Shown in pieces: positions 35,885 through 44,960 of a DNA stretch of 64,000 bases. Both the position numbers and the translations under genes were made by a program. Source of the stretch: Alphaproteobacteria bacterium. Lineage in GTDB: Bacteria > Pseudomonadota > Alphaproteobacteria > Micavibrionales > Micavibrionaceae. Every line of letters starts with the position of its first letter. Position 1 is the first letter of the stretch. The stretch covers positions 186,001 to 250,000 of the forward strand of contig JAACPE010000001.1 in the NCBI GenBank assembly GCA_009995595.1, given 5' to 3'. The notes below the pieces were generated by a model. That model ran no database searches. It saw only the letters and a list, made by a program, of their open reading frames with translations, and had not been told where the DNA came from.

Positions 35885-36817
35885 ATGGAACCGTTTTTGA
35901 TCTTTGTCATAGTACTGCTTATTGGTGCGCTTATTTTTGTTAAAAAGGCGTTCGTTCTCGTCCGTCAGGGGTTTGAATATACCAAGGAGCGTTTTGGTCG
36001 TTATCAGGGCACACTCTCTCCAGGGCTTCATGTGATTACACCGTTTGTTGAAACAATCGGGGCAAAAATAAATATGATGGAATCTGTGTTGGATGTTCCA
36101 TCGCAAGAGGTTATTACAAAAGACAACGCGCTTGTTCAGGTGGATGGCGTTATTTTCTATCAAGTATTAGATGCCGCAAAGGCGGCCTATGAAGTGCGAG
36201 ATTTAGAACGGGCAACATTGAATTTGACAATGACCAATATTCGTACCGTTATGGGGTCAATGGATCTTGATGAGCTTTTGTCCGAACGTGATAAAATTAA
36301 TGCGCGTCTTTTGACGGTCGTTGATGATGCGACTGCGCCATGGGGTGTTAAAGTGACCCGTATTGAAATTAAAGACATTACCCCGCCGCGTGATCTTGTT
36401 GAATCAATGGCCCGTCAGATGAAGGCAGAGCGTGATAAGCGTGCGAACATCCTGGATGCAGAAGGTTTCCGTCAGGCCGAGATTTTGAAGGCGGAAGGGG
36501 AAAAGCAAGCCGCTATCCTTGAAGCAGAAGGGCGTAAAGAGGCTGCCTTCCGTGATGCTGAAGCGCGTGAGCGTGAAGCCGAAGCCGAAGCAAAAGCAAC
36601 AGAAATGGTCTCTAACGCTATTTCCAAAGGCGACATTCAGGCCGTGAATTACTTTGTGGCGCAAGACTATGTAAAGGCGCTTGGTAAATTTGCTAACTCA
36701 CCAAATGAGAAGATTTTGTTTATGCCTCTTGAAGCAAGTAGTGTTATCGGCGCGATTGGCGGCGTGGGGGAAATCGCCAAACAAGCTTTTGGTGCAGGCA
36801 ACACGGCTAAAAAATAA
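35885..36817 (+). CDS. SPFH/band 7 membrane protein (paraslipin, QmcA-like)
   Basis: A 310-residue stomatin-like protein: one N-terminal helix (FLIFVIVLLIGALIFVKKAFVLV), an SPFH domain (RYQGTLSPGLHVITPFVE, VPSQEVITKDNALVQVDGVIFYQV, WGVKVTRIEIKDITPP) and a C-terminal heptad-rich coiled coil (AEGEKQAAILEAEGRKEAA). Such proteins scaffold membrane microdomains and protease quality control. It is followed 24 bp later by nfeD, its usual partner. The pair interrupts the flagellar cluster without an evident motility role. Confidence 0.92.
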   Translation: MEPFLIFVIVLLIGALIFVKKAFVLVRQGFEYTKERFGRYQGTLSPGLHVITPFVETIGAKINMMESVLDVPSQEVITKDNALVQVDGVIFYQVLDAAKAAYEVRDLERATLNLTMTNIRTVMGSMDLDELLSERDKINARLLTVVDDATAPWGVKVTRIEIKDITPPRDLVESMARQMKAERDKRANILDAEGFRQAEILKAEGEKQAAILEAEGRKEAAFRDAEAREREAEAEAKATEMVSNAISKGDIQAVNYFVAQDYVKALGKFANSPNEKILFMPLEASSVIGAIGGVGEIAKQAFGAGNTAKK

Positions 36818-36841
36818 ACCATATAAAAGAGGGGATTTGTA

Positions 36842-37291
36842 ATGGAACTTTTTAACGATATGGTGTTTTGGCATTGGTTTGTGATTGCAATCGTTTTGAT
36901 TACGATTGAAATATTCACAGGCAGTATGTTTGTTTTCTTTGTGGCCGTTGCAGCAGCAATTGTTGGTGTGATGGCTTGGGTAGCCCCCGATATGCCATGG
37001 ACTGCGGAATTTATTATCTGGAGTGTTCTGTCTCTGGCCTCTGTCATCGGCTGGCATTATTACCGTAAAGCTCATCCACCGGAAGATACTGATCAACCCT
37101 CACTAAACCGCCGTGGATCACAATATGTGGGGCGTGTTTTTACACTTGATGAGCCAATCGTGAATGGCGTTGGTAAGATAAAAGTTGATGATTCAACATG
37201 GAAAGTGGTCAGTGAATCAGACATGAAAAAGGGTGATAAGGTTAAAGTCTCCGCTCTTGATGGTGTTGTTCTCAAGGTCGAAAAAGCATAA
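36842..37291 (+). CDS. NfeD family protein (SPFH partner)
   Basis: A 149-residue membrane protein with three hydrophobic segments (WHWFVIAIVLITIEIF; MFVFFVAVAAAIVGVMAWV; FIIWSVLSLASVIGW). An OB-fold soluble domain follows, with the typical YVGRVFTLDEPIVNGVGKIKVDDSTWKV and DKVKVSALDGVVLKVE. This is the short NfeD class that pairs with paraslipins in membrane quality control. AGAGGGG lies 6-7 nt before the ATG. Confidence 0.93.
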   Translation: MELFNDMVFWHWFVIAIVLITIEIFTGSMFVFFVAVAAAIVGVMAWVAPDMPWTAEFIIWSVLSLASVIGWHYYRKAHPPEDTDQPSLNRRGSQYVGRVFTLDEPIVNGVGKIKVDDSTWKVVSESDMKKGDKVKVSALDGVVLKVEKA

Positions 37292-37344
37292 ATTCAGATT
37301 TAAGTTATTGATATAAATAGACTTTCAAAGATTTAGCTTAAGGT

Positions 37345-37373
37345 TTGACGTTTCGTCCTGATTTATGTATTAT
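37345..37373 (+). promoter_or_regulatory. Sigma-70-type promoter of the OmpA-like lipoprotein gene
   Basis: TTGACG (37345-37350), a 17 bp spacer and TATTAT (37368-37373), 23 bp before the ATG at 37397. Both boxes are close to consensus. This suggests separate expression from the SPFH-nfeD pair. Confidence 0.75.
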
Positions 37374-37396
37374 GAAAAAATAAATGTGAGGCATTC

Positions 37397-38407
37397 ATGG
37401 TTTTCAAGACAGCATTCAGTGATAAATTTTATACAAAAATGACGGCAATAGTTTTAATGTCTGTGAGCGGCGTCTGTTTAAATGCCTGTGACCACTATTC
37501 TGATAAATACGCCCAGATGAAAAATACGCCCGCTCTCACTGACCAAGCGCAAATGGTGTCTGCTTCTAGTGCTTATGTGCCTCAGTCCGATATCACACAA
37601 ATTGAACCTGCTGCTGGAACTGAATTTGGTATGCAGGCAGCGCCGTATCAATCGTCGCAAAAAACATTCAGCCAGTACCTTAAAGAAGGTTATATGGAAC
37701 AAGCGCGCTATGAGCAAGATGTTGCTTATGATTATAAAGCGGCGAAATTTTTCACAGATCGTGCTTATCCGCTGTCAAATGGCCAAATGGTTGCGCCCGC
37801 TTCATTACAACGCCTCCCACTTGATCCTGATGCAAAAGAGCAATTAACGAGCGCCCGCGCGGCCCTAGTAGATGCAATTAAGAATAAAGATATCCCGCAA
37901 AACCGTTACACTCTTGCCAAGGCGCAAGTGAATTTTGATTGTTGGGTGGATCACAAAACAGAAAATAAAAAGAAAAGTGCATGCAAAGCAGCTTATTTAG
38001 AAGCCATGGACGCTGTTCAAGACCCAGAGCTAACCGAGATGCGTTTTCCTATCGCCTTTAACGGCATGGGTACAACAATGAGTGAGGATGACCGTGCCAG
38101 TTTGCAAAGTTTCTTTGAGTATTATCAGTTAAATGAGAATGATGTTTATAAGGTGCAAATTATTGGCAATAACACGGCAGATGCTGCCCAGCAGCTCAAA
38201 GCGTTACAGAGCATATTAGAGTATAATGGTGTTGCCCCGCATAAAATTTCAAAAGAGTCGTTTGCTCCTGCGAGCTATAATCCAAATCAACTGACAGAAA
38301 TTGTTGTGCAAAAACGTTTGCCTGTCATGAACGCTCCTATAGAGGCGCGTGTATACACAAACGAAGAGTCGATGACTATTTTTAAAGAGCAAGGCGTATT
38401 TAATTAA
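37397..38407 (+). CDS. Lipoprotein with degenerate OmpA-like C-terminus
   Basis: A 336-residue predicted lipoprotein. The N-terminus has a hydrophobic stretch (MTAIVLMSVSGVCLNAC) with the lipobox LNAC. The middle segment AQVNFDCWVDHKTENKKKSACKAAYLEAM matches a pattern seen in alphaproteobacterial OmpA-family lipoproteins (AQ..FDCW.E...AC...F). The C-terminal 110 residues have the OmpA-like layout, but the peptidoglycan-binding NxxLSxxRA-type motif is not recognisable. It may be an envelope protein that lost peptidoglycan binding. GTGAGG precedes the ATG. Confidence 0.65.
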   Translation: MVFKTAFSDKFYTKMTAIVLMSVSGVCLNACDHYSDKYAQMKNTPALTDQAQMVSASSAYVPQSDITQIEPAAGTEFGMQAAPYQSSQKTFSQYLKEGYMEQARYEQDVAYDYKAAKFFTDRAYPLSNGQMVAPASLQRLPLDPDAKEQLTSARAALVDAIKNKDIPQNRYTLAKAQVNFDCWVDHKTENKKKSACKAAYLEAMDAVQDPELTEMRFPIAFNGMGTTMSEDDRASLQSFFEYYQLNENDVYKVQIIGNNTADAAQQLKALQSILEYNGVAPHKISKESFAPASYNPNQLTEIVVQKRLPVMNAPIEARVYTNEESMTIFKEQGVFN

Positions 38408-38410
38408 GGC

Positions 38411-39805
38411 TTAGCCAAATTTTGAAATGTCTTGGCCTTCTTCTTTATATTGATTGAGCTTATTGCGTAAGGTTCGTATAGAAATCCCAAGGATCTTTGC
38501 AGCGTGTGTTCTATTGCCAAGGCAATGATCGAGTGTGTTCAAAATCATATTTTGTTCAACTTCAGAAATTGTTTTCCCAATCAGTGTTTCAACAGCTGCG
38601 CTGTTTGTAACGGTATGAACTATAGGCTCTAACGATGATACGCCAGATGGGTCGCGCGCATTCGCTGCTGAATCACCTGCTGATGATCCTTGTGAGAAGG
38701 CCGTTGATTCAATATGAATGGCATCAGGCTCAATCTCATTTTCAAGGGATATTAAAATCGCGCGGTGCATTGTGTTTTCAAGCTCTCGTATATTACCGCG
38801 CCAGCCATAGGCCTTTAGTTTAGCAATAGAGGGCGCAGATATTTTCTTGGCGGCAACGCCGTTTGCTTCGGCATATTTGTCGGCAAAAAACTGCGCCAGC
38901 TCTGCTATATCAGCGGGGCGCTCACGAAGCGCAGGAAGACGTAAGTTAACGACATTGAGGCGGAAATACAAATCTTCGCGAAATTCCTTTTTCTGGACCG
39001 ATTGTTCCAAATTACGGTTTGATGTGGCTATAATCCGCACATCGACTTTGATGGATTCATTACTGCCAATACGTGTGACTTCCCTTTCTTGTAAGGCACG
39101 GAGAAGTTTTGCCTGCAATGAGGGATGCATTTCGGAGATTTCATCAAGCAAGAGCGTGCCGCCATGCGCTTCTTCAAATTTTCCAATACGGCGATGAGTG
39201 GCACCAGTGAACGCGCCTTTTTCATGACCAAACAACTCAGACTCCAAAAGATTTTCTGGAATAGCAGCGCAGTTAAGAGCGATGAACGGTGCATCTTTGC
39301 GCTTTGATTTACGGTGAATGAACGAGGACATAACCTCTTTCCCCGTCCCAGATTCGCCGGTGATTAGAACGGTTGCTTCGGAGGGGGCAATTTTTTCTGC
39401 CAAGGCCATAACGGTCTTCATCGATGGATCATTGGCGATCATCGTATTGCTCTCTTGCGTGACTGCTTCTAAAATCGCGGCAATCAAATCGGCATCGGGG
39501 GGGAGAGGAATGTATTCTTTTGCGCCTTCTTCAATCGCTTTAACGGCAGAGCGCGCATCTGTTCCAATACCACATGCGACGACTGGCACGTGAATACGCT
39601 CTGCTTCAAGGTCGGCGATGAATTTTCCTATTTTTTGTTTAATGTCGCACATGACAACATCTGCGCCTTTACCATTACGAAGCGCCCCAATGGCTTCTTC
39701 GATATCTTCGCAATGAATAACTTTTGCACCGCGTTGCAGGGCAATTTTACCTGCGGCGCTGATATAGCCTTCAAGTTGTCCAATAATCATTAAACGCATA
39801 CTCAT
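38411..39805 (-). CDS. flbD: Sigma-54-dependent flagellar regulator FlbD
   Basis: A 464-residue NtrC-family activator. A degenerate receiver-like domain (to about residue 115) is followed by an AAA+ domain with Walker A GESGTGKEVMSS, the sigma-54 contact loop ELFGHEKGAFTGA, and GGTLLLDEISEM. A Fis-type HTH ends the protein (NRTHAAKILGISIRTLRNKLNQY). In Caulobacter, FlbD activates middle and late flagellar genes and is controlled by FliX, which is encoded at 55144. It ends the fliF-fliG-fliH-fliN-motA-flbD run. Confidence 0.92.
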   Translation of the reverse strand: MSMRLMIIGQLEGYISAAGKIALQRGAKVIHCEDIEEAIGALRNGKGADVVMCDIKQKIGKFIADLEAERIHVPVVACGIGTDARSAVKAIEEGAKEYIPLPPDADLIAAILEAVTQESNTMIANDPSMKTVMALAEKIAPSEATVLITGESGTGKEVMSSFIHRKSKRKDAPFIALNCAAIPENLLESELFGHEKGAFTGATHRRIGKFEEAHGGTLLLDEISEMHPSLQAKLLRALQEREVTRIGSNESIKVDVRIIATSNRNLEQSVQKKEFREDLYFRLNVVNLRLPALRERPADIAELAQFFADKYAEANGVAAKKISAPSIAKLKAYGWRGNIRELENTMHRAILISLENEIEPDAIHIESTAFSQGSSAGDSAANARDPSGVSSLEPIVHTVTNSAAVETLIGKTISEVEQNMILNTLDHCLGNRTHAAKILGISIRTLRNKLNQYKEEGQDISKFG

Positions 39806-39833
39806 TACTCTCTTTTATATTTATTAAATGTGT

Positions 39834-40673
39834 CTAATCAAAATAACGGATACGCTCTTGTGGAGGAAGCTCACTATTGAGCATCATTTCAAGGCGGCGC
39901 GGATTATCTTGGCGGGATATAGAGGACATAGCGATAAGGACAAGTGTTCTTATCATCGCTTCGTCATTCGAATTACGTTCTAATTTTGCAGCCATCGGCG
40001 CAAGAACAGCTGTTCCTAAAATTGCACCATAAAATGTTGTTAAAAGCGCAACAGCCATAGATGGGCCAATTGTCTCAGGGTTTTGTAAATCAGCAAGCAT
40101 TTGCACAAGGCCAATTAATGTCCCAATCAAGCCCATAGCAGGGGCAACTTCTGAGCCACGGCGTAATATACTGGCAGAGCGGCGGTGGCGTTGCACAAGG
40201 GCGTCTAATTCTTGGGCAAGAACGTTTTCAACATCAGAGGCGCTATAACCATCCGTTACAATTTGCGCGGCTTGTTGAAGGTGTTTGTCTTTACGCAGTT
40301 CACCATCAACGCCAGAAAGCGCAAGGAGGCCTTTTGTCTTAGATAACACGGCCAGATCTAAAAGTTGGCGCGCCATAACTTTAGGACTTTGGATTTTTCT
40401 AAAAACAGATTGCCCAATAATTTTCCCCGCGCTTGTCACTTCTTCCCACGTGTAGGAAATACTGGTGACTGTGATTGTGCCGACAATAACAATAAGGAAG
40501 GAGGGAAGGTTAAAGAAATTGGCATCGCTTTTACCAATCATAATCCCGCCGCTAATAACAAGAAAGGTCAGAATCAAGCCAAAGACTGTATTGAAATCAA
40601 CGCTCACACGCGGTTTTGTAATGCGAATATTCACATCAGAGGAGGAGTCAAAGGGTGGATCTTGGTCTGCCAT
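39834..40673 (-). CDS. motA: Flagellar motor stator protein MotA (PomA type)
   Basis: A 279-residue MotA/TolQ/ExbB family protein. Two N-terminal helices (VFGLILTFLVISGGIMIG; FLIVIVGTITVTSISYTW), a cytoplasmic domain (ASILRRGSEVAPAMGLIGTLIGLVQML) and a paired C-terminal helix region (IGPSMAVALLTTFYGAILGTAVLAPMAAKLE) match the short MotA/PomA type. It conducts ions with a MotB partner to drive the rotor. It lies between fliN and flbD. A MotB-like gene is found only at the far end of the window. Confidence 0.87.
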   Translation of the reverse strand: MADQDPPFDSSSDVNIRITKPRVSVDFNTVFGLILTFLVISGGIMIGKSDANFFNLPSFLIVIVGTITVTSISYTWEEVTSAGKIIGQSVFRKIQSPKVMARQLLDLAVLSKTKGLLALSGVDGELRKDKHLQQAAQIVTDGYSASDVENVLAQELDALVQRHRRSASILRRGSEVAPAMGLIGTLIGLVQMLADLQNPETIGPSMAVALLTTFYGAILGTAVLAPMAAKLERNSNDEAMIRTLVLIAMSSISRQDNPRRLEMMLNSELPPQERIRYFD

Positions 40674-40696
40674 ATTACTGAGTCTTTATGCCTGTA

Positions 40697-41062
40697 CTAG
40701 CTTTTGTCAGATTTAACGATTTCTGTCATGGTCACACCAAGCTTGTCTTCAACGACAACAACTTCGCCGCGTGCCACAAGACGGTTATTCACGTAAATAT
40801 CAATTGCTTCACCCACTTTGCGATCAAGTTCAACAACCGCGCCACGACCAAGTTTTAAAAGCTGGCTGACTTGCATACTAGAGCGCCCAAGGACAGCGGA
40901 GATTTGAACAGGGATATCATAAATCGCCGTAACGTCGTTGGCCATGGCTTCTCCTGCTGGCCATTCTTGTTCTTCTGGGATGGCGGCGGCATCTGGGGCA
41001 ATTTCATTTAGTTTCATGCCGTTTTTGTCACGCGCGTCGTTATTATCCATCTGATCTGTCAT
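40697..41062 (-). CDS. fliN: Flagellar motor switch protein FliN
   Basis: A 121-residue switch-complex protein. The SpoA domain is clear: YDIPVQISAVLGRSSMQVSQLLKLGRGAVVELDRKVGEAIDIYVNNRLVARGEVVVVEDKLGVTMTEI. The start at 41062 (MTDQMDNND) is chosen because GGAGAAGAAA lies just upstream. The open frame runs further into fliH. It overlaps the fliH end by 20 bp, suggesting coupled translation. Confidence 0.94.
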   Translation of the reverse strand: MTDQMDNNDARDKNGMKLNEIAPDAAAIPEEQEWPAGEAMANDVTAIYDIPVQISAVLGRSSMQVSQLLKLGRGAVVELDRKVGEAIDIYVNNRLVARGEVVVVEDKLGVTMTEIVKSDKS

Positions 41063-41810
41063 TTTCTTCTCCAGTTCTTGCGTCAGTCTGCGGCTCTGTG
41101 ATGGGCGTATCGTCACTAACGTCTTGATTCTTTATATCATTATTTAGGGGGGTAGGTACAGAAGCATCCGTTTGTGCGAGGAGTTCTTCCAGTTCTAATT
41201 TCATCTTTTCAACGGTTTGTGCGTGGTTTCGAACCATTCCACCGTCTTTCCATGATAGTTTACACTCACCTTCGGGGAGCGTATCAGATTCCAAAATACG
41301 ATATTTTGGTGAATGATCAGGATCCGGCCAAATCTTTTGGATGGCGTCATCAATTTCAACGGCTGTTCCCTTTGGGATTTCGAGCAGTATTTCTGATTGC
41401 TTGGATTGCAGTGCAATGGTCTCTTTTATTGTTTTGATCACCGCCTCATTGCCAAGGCGTGCCTGTAAAGTTGGGGCCATCACATCAATAACTTTAAGAG
41501 CCAGTTTTAAGGCTTCTTGCTCGTAAGTTTTTTCACGGTAAATTTCATTGGCGAATAAGGTCATAAAACTATTATTGATTTGATCAAGCACACCAGCAAT
41601 AAACTGATTGCGGCTTGCCCGCTCCTCGCTCAGGCCTTCTTGTTTACCTTTTGAAAAGGATACCGCTTGTGCGGCTTCTAATTCGCTCTCAGAAAATGTA
41701 GGTGGCGGAGGAGGGAGGTCTTCAATTATATCTTCAGTAATTTCTTCAGGCTCTTCAGGCGCATCAAAATTATGAATATCAAATAAGAATTTTTTACTGT
41801 GTTCGTTCAT
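41043..41810 (-). CDS. fliH: Flagellar assembly protein FliH
   Basis: A 255-residue acidic protein between fliG and fliN. The FliH family is poorly conserved. The N-terminal third is acidic and proline-rich (EEITEDIIEDLPPPPPTF), the middle is helical (EAAQAVSFSKGKQEGLSEE), and the C-terminal part has the expected pattern (ALKLALKVIDVMAPTLQ, LEIPKGTAVEI, CKLSWKDGGMVRN). FliH holds FliI at the export gate. It starts 3 bp after the fliG stop. Confidence 0.87.
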   Translation of the reverse strand: MNEHSKKFLFDIHNFDAPEEPEEITEDIIEDLPPPPPTFSESELEAAQAVSFSKGKQEGLSEERASRNQFIAGVLDQINNSFMTLFANEIYREKTYEQEALKLALKVIDVMAPTLQARLGNEAVIKTIKETIALQSKQSEILLEIPKGTAVEIDDAIQKIWPDPDHSPKYRILESDTLPEGECKLSWKDGGMVRNHAQTVEKMKLELEELLAQTDASVPTPLNNDIKNQDVSDDTPITEPQTDARTGEENDRSDG

Positions 41811-41813
41811 CGT

Positions 41814-42833
41814 TTAATAGATTAACTCGTCTTCTTCTGCGCCTGTTGAAATTGTGATTTCGCCGCGTGCCTCTAAGTCTTTGGCAATGCCAACAATGTA
41901 TTGCTGAGAATCTTCAACATCTTTCAGGCGCACTGGGCCCATGGCCGCCATGTCTTCTTTCATAATTTTGGCTGCGCGCTCTGACATATTAGAGAAGAAG
42001 AGATCACGCAATGTTTCTGTCGCCCCTTTAAGAGCCGTCGGCATTTTATCTTTATCGCAGGCACGAATAACGGTTTGTATTGAAGCAGGGTCGAGCTTTT
42101 GTAAATCTTCAAAGGTAAACATAAGGCTGCGAATTTTCTCGGCTGATTCAGGCACGCTTTTTTCAAGCAAGTCCATAAAGTTTGCTTCGGCTGTGCGGTC
42201 AAACTTGTTAAAGATATCGGCCATAACTTCGTGGCTATCTTGACGCGCTGTTCGGGCAAGGTTGGACATGAATTCAGTACGGAGTGTCTTTTCGACATCA
42301 TCCAAAACGTCGCGCTGCACAGCTTCCATGCGCAGCATACGGTGAATCACTTCAAGTGCAAAATTGTCTGGTAAAAGCGACAGCACTTTTGCGGCATGTT
42401 CTGTTGATATTTTTGACATCACGACAGCAACAGTTTGCGGGTATTCTTTTTGTAAAAAATTAGCAAGGATATCTTCATTCACATTGGTGAGCTTTTCCCA
42501 CATCGTGCGCCCTGCAGGGCCGCGAATTTCTTCCATGATGTGTTCAATTTTTTCTGCGCTCATGCCTGCGCGGGCAAGGAGGCGCTCTGTACTTTCTTGC
42601 GATCCTATGAGCGCATTAGCAGAGCTCATCTGCTCGGCAAAATCTACGAACAGGCGTTCAACAACTGTTGCATTAATGCGCCCTAGTGTTGCCATAGTCT
42701 GTGAGATTTCTAAAATTTCTTCATCATCCATGTGCTGGAAAATCTTGGCGGTATATTCTTCCCCAAGCGCAAGCATAAAAATCGCTGCCTTTTCTGGCCC
42801 TGTTAATGTTCTATAATCTTCACGTATACGCAT
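41814..42833 (-). CDS. fliG: Flagellar motor switch protein FliG
   Basis: A 339-residue rotor protein. Recognisable stretches are [25 protein letters not shown] near the N-terminus, the middle-domain [20 protein letters not shown], and the C-terminal motor domain with [31 protein letters not shown] and [21 protein letters not shown], which carries the charged torque helix. The length is normal. It lies 34 bp downstream of fliF. Confidence 0.97.
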   Translation of the reverse strand: MRIREDYRTLTGPEKAAIFMLALGEEYTAKIFQHMDDEEILEISQTMATLGRINATVVERLFVDFAEQMSSANALIGSQESTERLLARAGMSAEKIEHIMEEIRGPAGRTMWEKLTNVNEDILANFLQKEYPQTVAVVMSKISTEHAAKVLSLLPDNFALEVIHRMLRMEAVQRDVLDDVEKTLRTEFMSNLARTARQDSHEVMADIFNKFDRTAEANFMDLLEKSVPESAEKIRSLMFTFEDLQKLDPASIQTVIRACDKDKMPTALKGATETLRDLFFSNMSERAAKIMKEDMAAMGPVRLKDVEDSQQYIVGIAKDLEARGEITISTGAEEDELIY

Positions 42834-42867
42834 TCTTTATTTCCCCAATTAACCTGTAACTCAACCT

Positions 42868-44505
42868 TTAGTCCTGCGTCATCCAGCTACGGATAACGGA
42901 CACGGCTTCGTCAGGATAATTTTCAACAATATCTTCAACTTTCTTAACAGAAGAGGCTTTTACTTTACCTTCAACGCTCTTCATATTAATCATGTCATCT
43001 TCTTCTTCGTTGAGGGGCGTGGGTTCAAATTCCCCGCTCGGCCCTTCAAGTGCCATTTTCGTACTACCAGTCAACAGACCTGTTTCAATATCCATATCTT
43101 CATCGGCACCATCTTTTTCAACCGTGAGCAAACGCCCAACCATTGGCTGAATAACAAGGAGAATAATCAGGATAAACATGATCGCAACAGTAATGATTTC
43201 TGCGGCGTCAAGAAGTTTGTTTTTATCAAATCCAAAAAGCGTGTTATCAAAAGGCGTGTCAGAGACTTCGATTTCTGCAAATTGTAAATTAACAACTTCA
43301 AGTGTGTCGCCGCGATTGGCATCAAACCCAATAGCAGAGCGCACAAGAGCTGATATCTGATCAAGCTCTGCTTCGCTGCGCGGCTCATACGTGCTTTCGC
43401 CTTCTGGGCCTTGCACATATTTACCATCAACCAAAACAGCCACAGAAATACGGCGCACTTCACCAGTTTCGCGGATCATGTTGCGTGTTACTTTACTGAT
43501 TTCAAAATTTGTTGTTTCTTCGATGCGGTTGCTTTCAAGGGACGGAGCATTATCAAAGAAAAGATCATTGCCCGCGGCAGGAAGGTTACGCTCGACCGAG
43601 ACGTTATCTTCAGAGGCGTTACGCTCCACATTATTTTCTTCAACTGTTTGTGACGAACGTACAACTTGTGTTTCTGGATCAAAGACTTCTTCGTTTGTAC
43701 TAACGCGGTCAAAATTGAGATCAGCCGTTACACTGGCGCGCACTTTACCATATCCAACAATACGCCCAACCAGATCTTCGACGGAGCGTGTCATGCGTTG
43801 TTCATAGTTCAGACGCATTTCTTCAGCTTTTAAATTTGCTTGCTCAACGCCTTCTTCATCACCGCGTGCCAGTAATTTGCCGTTTTGGTCGATTAGCGCA
43901 ACGCTGGACGCTTTTAACTGCGGGACGGCAGCGGCAACCAAAGATTGAATAGCGGCAATTTGGTCGGCATCAAGCGCCGCACCATTTTGAAGCCCCAGAG
44001 CGACACTGCCGCTTGCAGGGCGGTTTTCACGGCTAAAAAGCTCGCGCTGCGGAAGGACCAAATGCACACGCGCTGTTTTAACAGGCTCTAATGATGTGAT
44101 TGTGCGGGCTAGTTCTCCTTCCAAGGCGCGGACTTTGTTTAAATTAACGATATCATTCGTTGTGCCAAACCCCGATTGCTTGTCAAACAGCTCATATCCA
44201 ATAGATCCACCATTAGGCAATCCAGCCTCAGCAAGTAACATGCGGGATCTCCCCACATCATTGGCAGGAACTAAAATGCTAGAGCTATCATCAGAAACTT
44301 GATAGGGAATTTGTGCTTGCTCCAATTGGCTTGCCATTGCCGCAGCGTCACCAGTGGACAGGTCGCTGTATAAAAGACTAAAATCTGGTGATGAAACGCG
44401 CATCGATATAAAAATAAGAAACGTCACAAGCGCCAACAAAATACCGCCCATAATACTAAGGCGTGTTGGGCCAAGTTGTTTTAATGTTTCTAAAAAACTA
44501 TTCAC
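42868..44505 (-). CDS. fliF: Flagellar MS-ring protein FliF
   Basis: A 545-residue membrane protein with two helices, near residue 20 (LSIMGGILLALVTFLIFISM) and near residue 440 (IITVAIMFILIILLVIQPMVGRLL). Ring-building motifs lie between: SLLYSDLSTGDAAAMASQLEQAQIPYQ, ALEGELARTITSLEPVKTARVHLVLPQRELF and NRPASGSVAL. The C-terminal tail VEDIVENYPDEAVSVIRSWM binds FliG. The start codon is GTG at 44505, with AGGTAAC upstream. First gene of the fliF-to-flbD run. Confidence 0.96.
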   Translation of the reverse strand: MNSFLETLKQLGPTRLSIMGGILLALVTFLIFISMRVSSPDFSLLYSDLSTGDAAAMASQLEQAQIPYQVSDDSSSILVPANDVGRSRMLLAEAGLPNGGSIGYELFDKQSGFGTTNDIVNLNKVRALEGELARTITSLEPVKTARVHLVLPQRELFSRENRPASGSVALGLQNGAALDADQIAAIQSLVAAAVPQLKASSVALIDQNGKLLARGDEEGVEQANLKAEEMRLNYEQRMTRSVEDLVGRIVGYGKVRASVTADLNFDRVSTNEEVFDPETQVVRSSQTVEENNVERNASEDNVSVERNLPAAGNDLFFDNAPSLESNRIEETTNFEISKVTRNMIRETGEVRRISVAVLVDGKYVQGPEGESTYEPRSEAELDQISALVRSAIGFDANRGDTLEVVNLQFAEIEVSDTPFDNTLFGFDKNKLLDAAEIITVAIMFILIILLVIQPMVGRLLTVEKDGADEDMDIETGLLTGSTKMALEGPSGEFEPTPLNEEEDDMINMKSVEGKVKASSVKKVEDIVENYPDEAVSVIRSWMTQD

Positions 44506-44799
44506 GGGCGTTACCTATTTTGTCATTCTTGATAAAGGCCGATGCCTTAGGAGGGAAAAGGCGGCCTCATGCGTTAAAAATAGTATGTATGCCTTTGCAA
44601 TCAAACAACATTACAAAAACGAATACTCTTACTAGTATATCGCGTTTTTATGGATATGGCTATTCTTCTTGTATACAATTTAAGATGTGTTTTAGATCGG
44701 TGCAGGGGCGCATCACATAATACATAAAGGACTCGGGCTTTTGTTATATTATGATGTTGCCCGTTACAATAAAACAGCTTGTACTACAGCGCCAAGCTA

Positions 44800-44814
44800 T
44801 TAATATTTTGTTAA
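44800..44814. promoter_or_regulatory. TTAA-N7-TTAA motif, candidate CtrA site upstream of the flaG-like gene
   Basis: TTAA-TATTTTG-TTAA matches the CtrA consensus exactly. It lies 54 bp upstream of the -35 box of the candidate promoter for the flaG-like gene and about 295 bp from the fliF start. This position fits an activator, but chance cannot be excluded. Confidence 0.45.
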
Positions 44815-44867
44815 TAAAATCAGTGCGTTAGTTATATTTTTAAGTTGTTTGTTTTATGCGAAATAAC

Positions 44868-44896
44868 TTGACTACGATCGCATGTTAGGGTAATAT
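44868..44896 (+). promoter_or_regulatory. Sigma-70-type promoter of the flaG-like gene
   Basis: TTGACT (44868-44873), a 17 bp spacer and TAATAT (44891-44896), 64 bp before the ATG. A TATAAT three bases further on gives poorer spacing. Confidence 0.6.
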
Positions 44897-44960
44897 AATA
44901 GTAGGGAAATGCGTCTGCTTACATTTTGTATAAAGACACATTTAATTTAGGGAGTTAAAA

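Larger units (their letters stand above)
44506..44960. other. Divergent intergenic region fliF / flaG-like (455 bp)
   Basis: No credible gene. On the minus strand TTGTTT-N17-TACTAT (near 44580-44612) is a weak promoter candidate for fliF. On the plus strand are the TTAA-N7-TTAA motif and a better promoter, both listed separately. Short open frames here lack ribosome-binding sites and recognisable products. Confidence 0.6.

Noticed and set aside
43391-43807. Long antisense open frame inside fliF
   Set aside because: Ser/Arg-rich shadow of a strongly supported gene, without initiation signals. Similar antisense frames occur in flgI, fliG, flbD, flgE and flagellin and were dismissed for the same reason.
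44463-44720. Open frame between fliF and the flaG-like gene
   Set aside because: Overlaps the fliF start on the other strand, no ribosome-binding site, no recognisable product.
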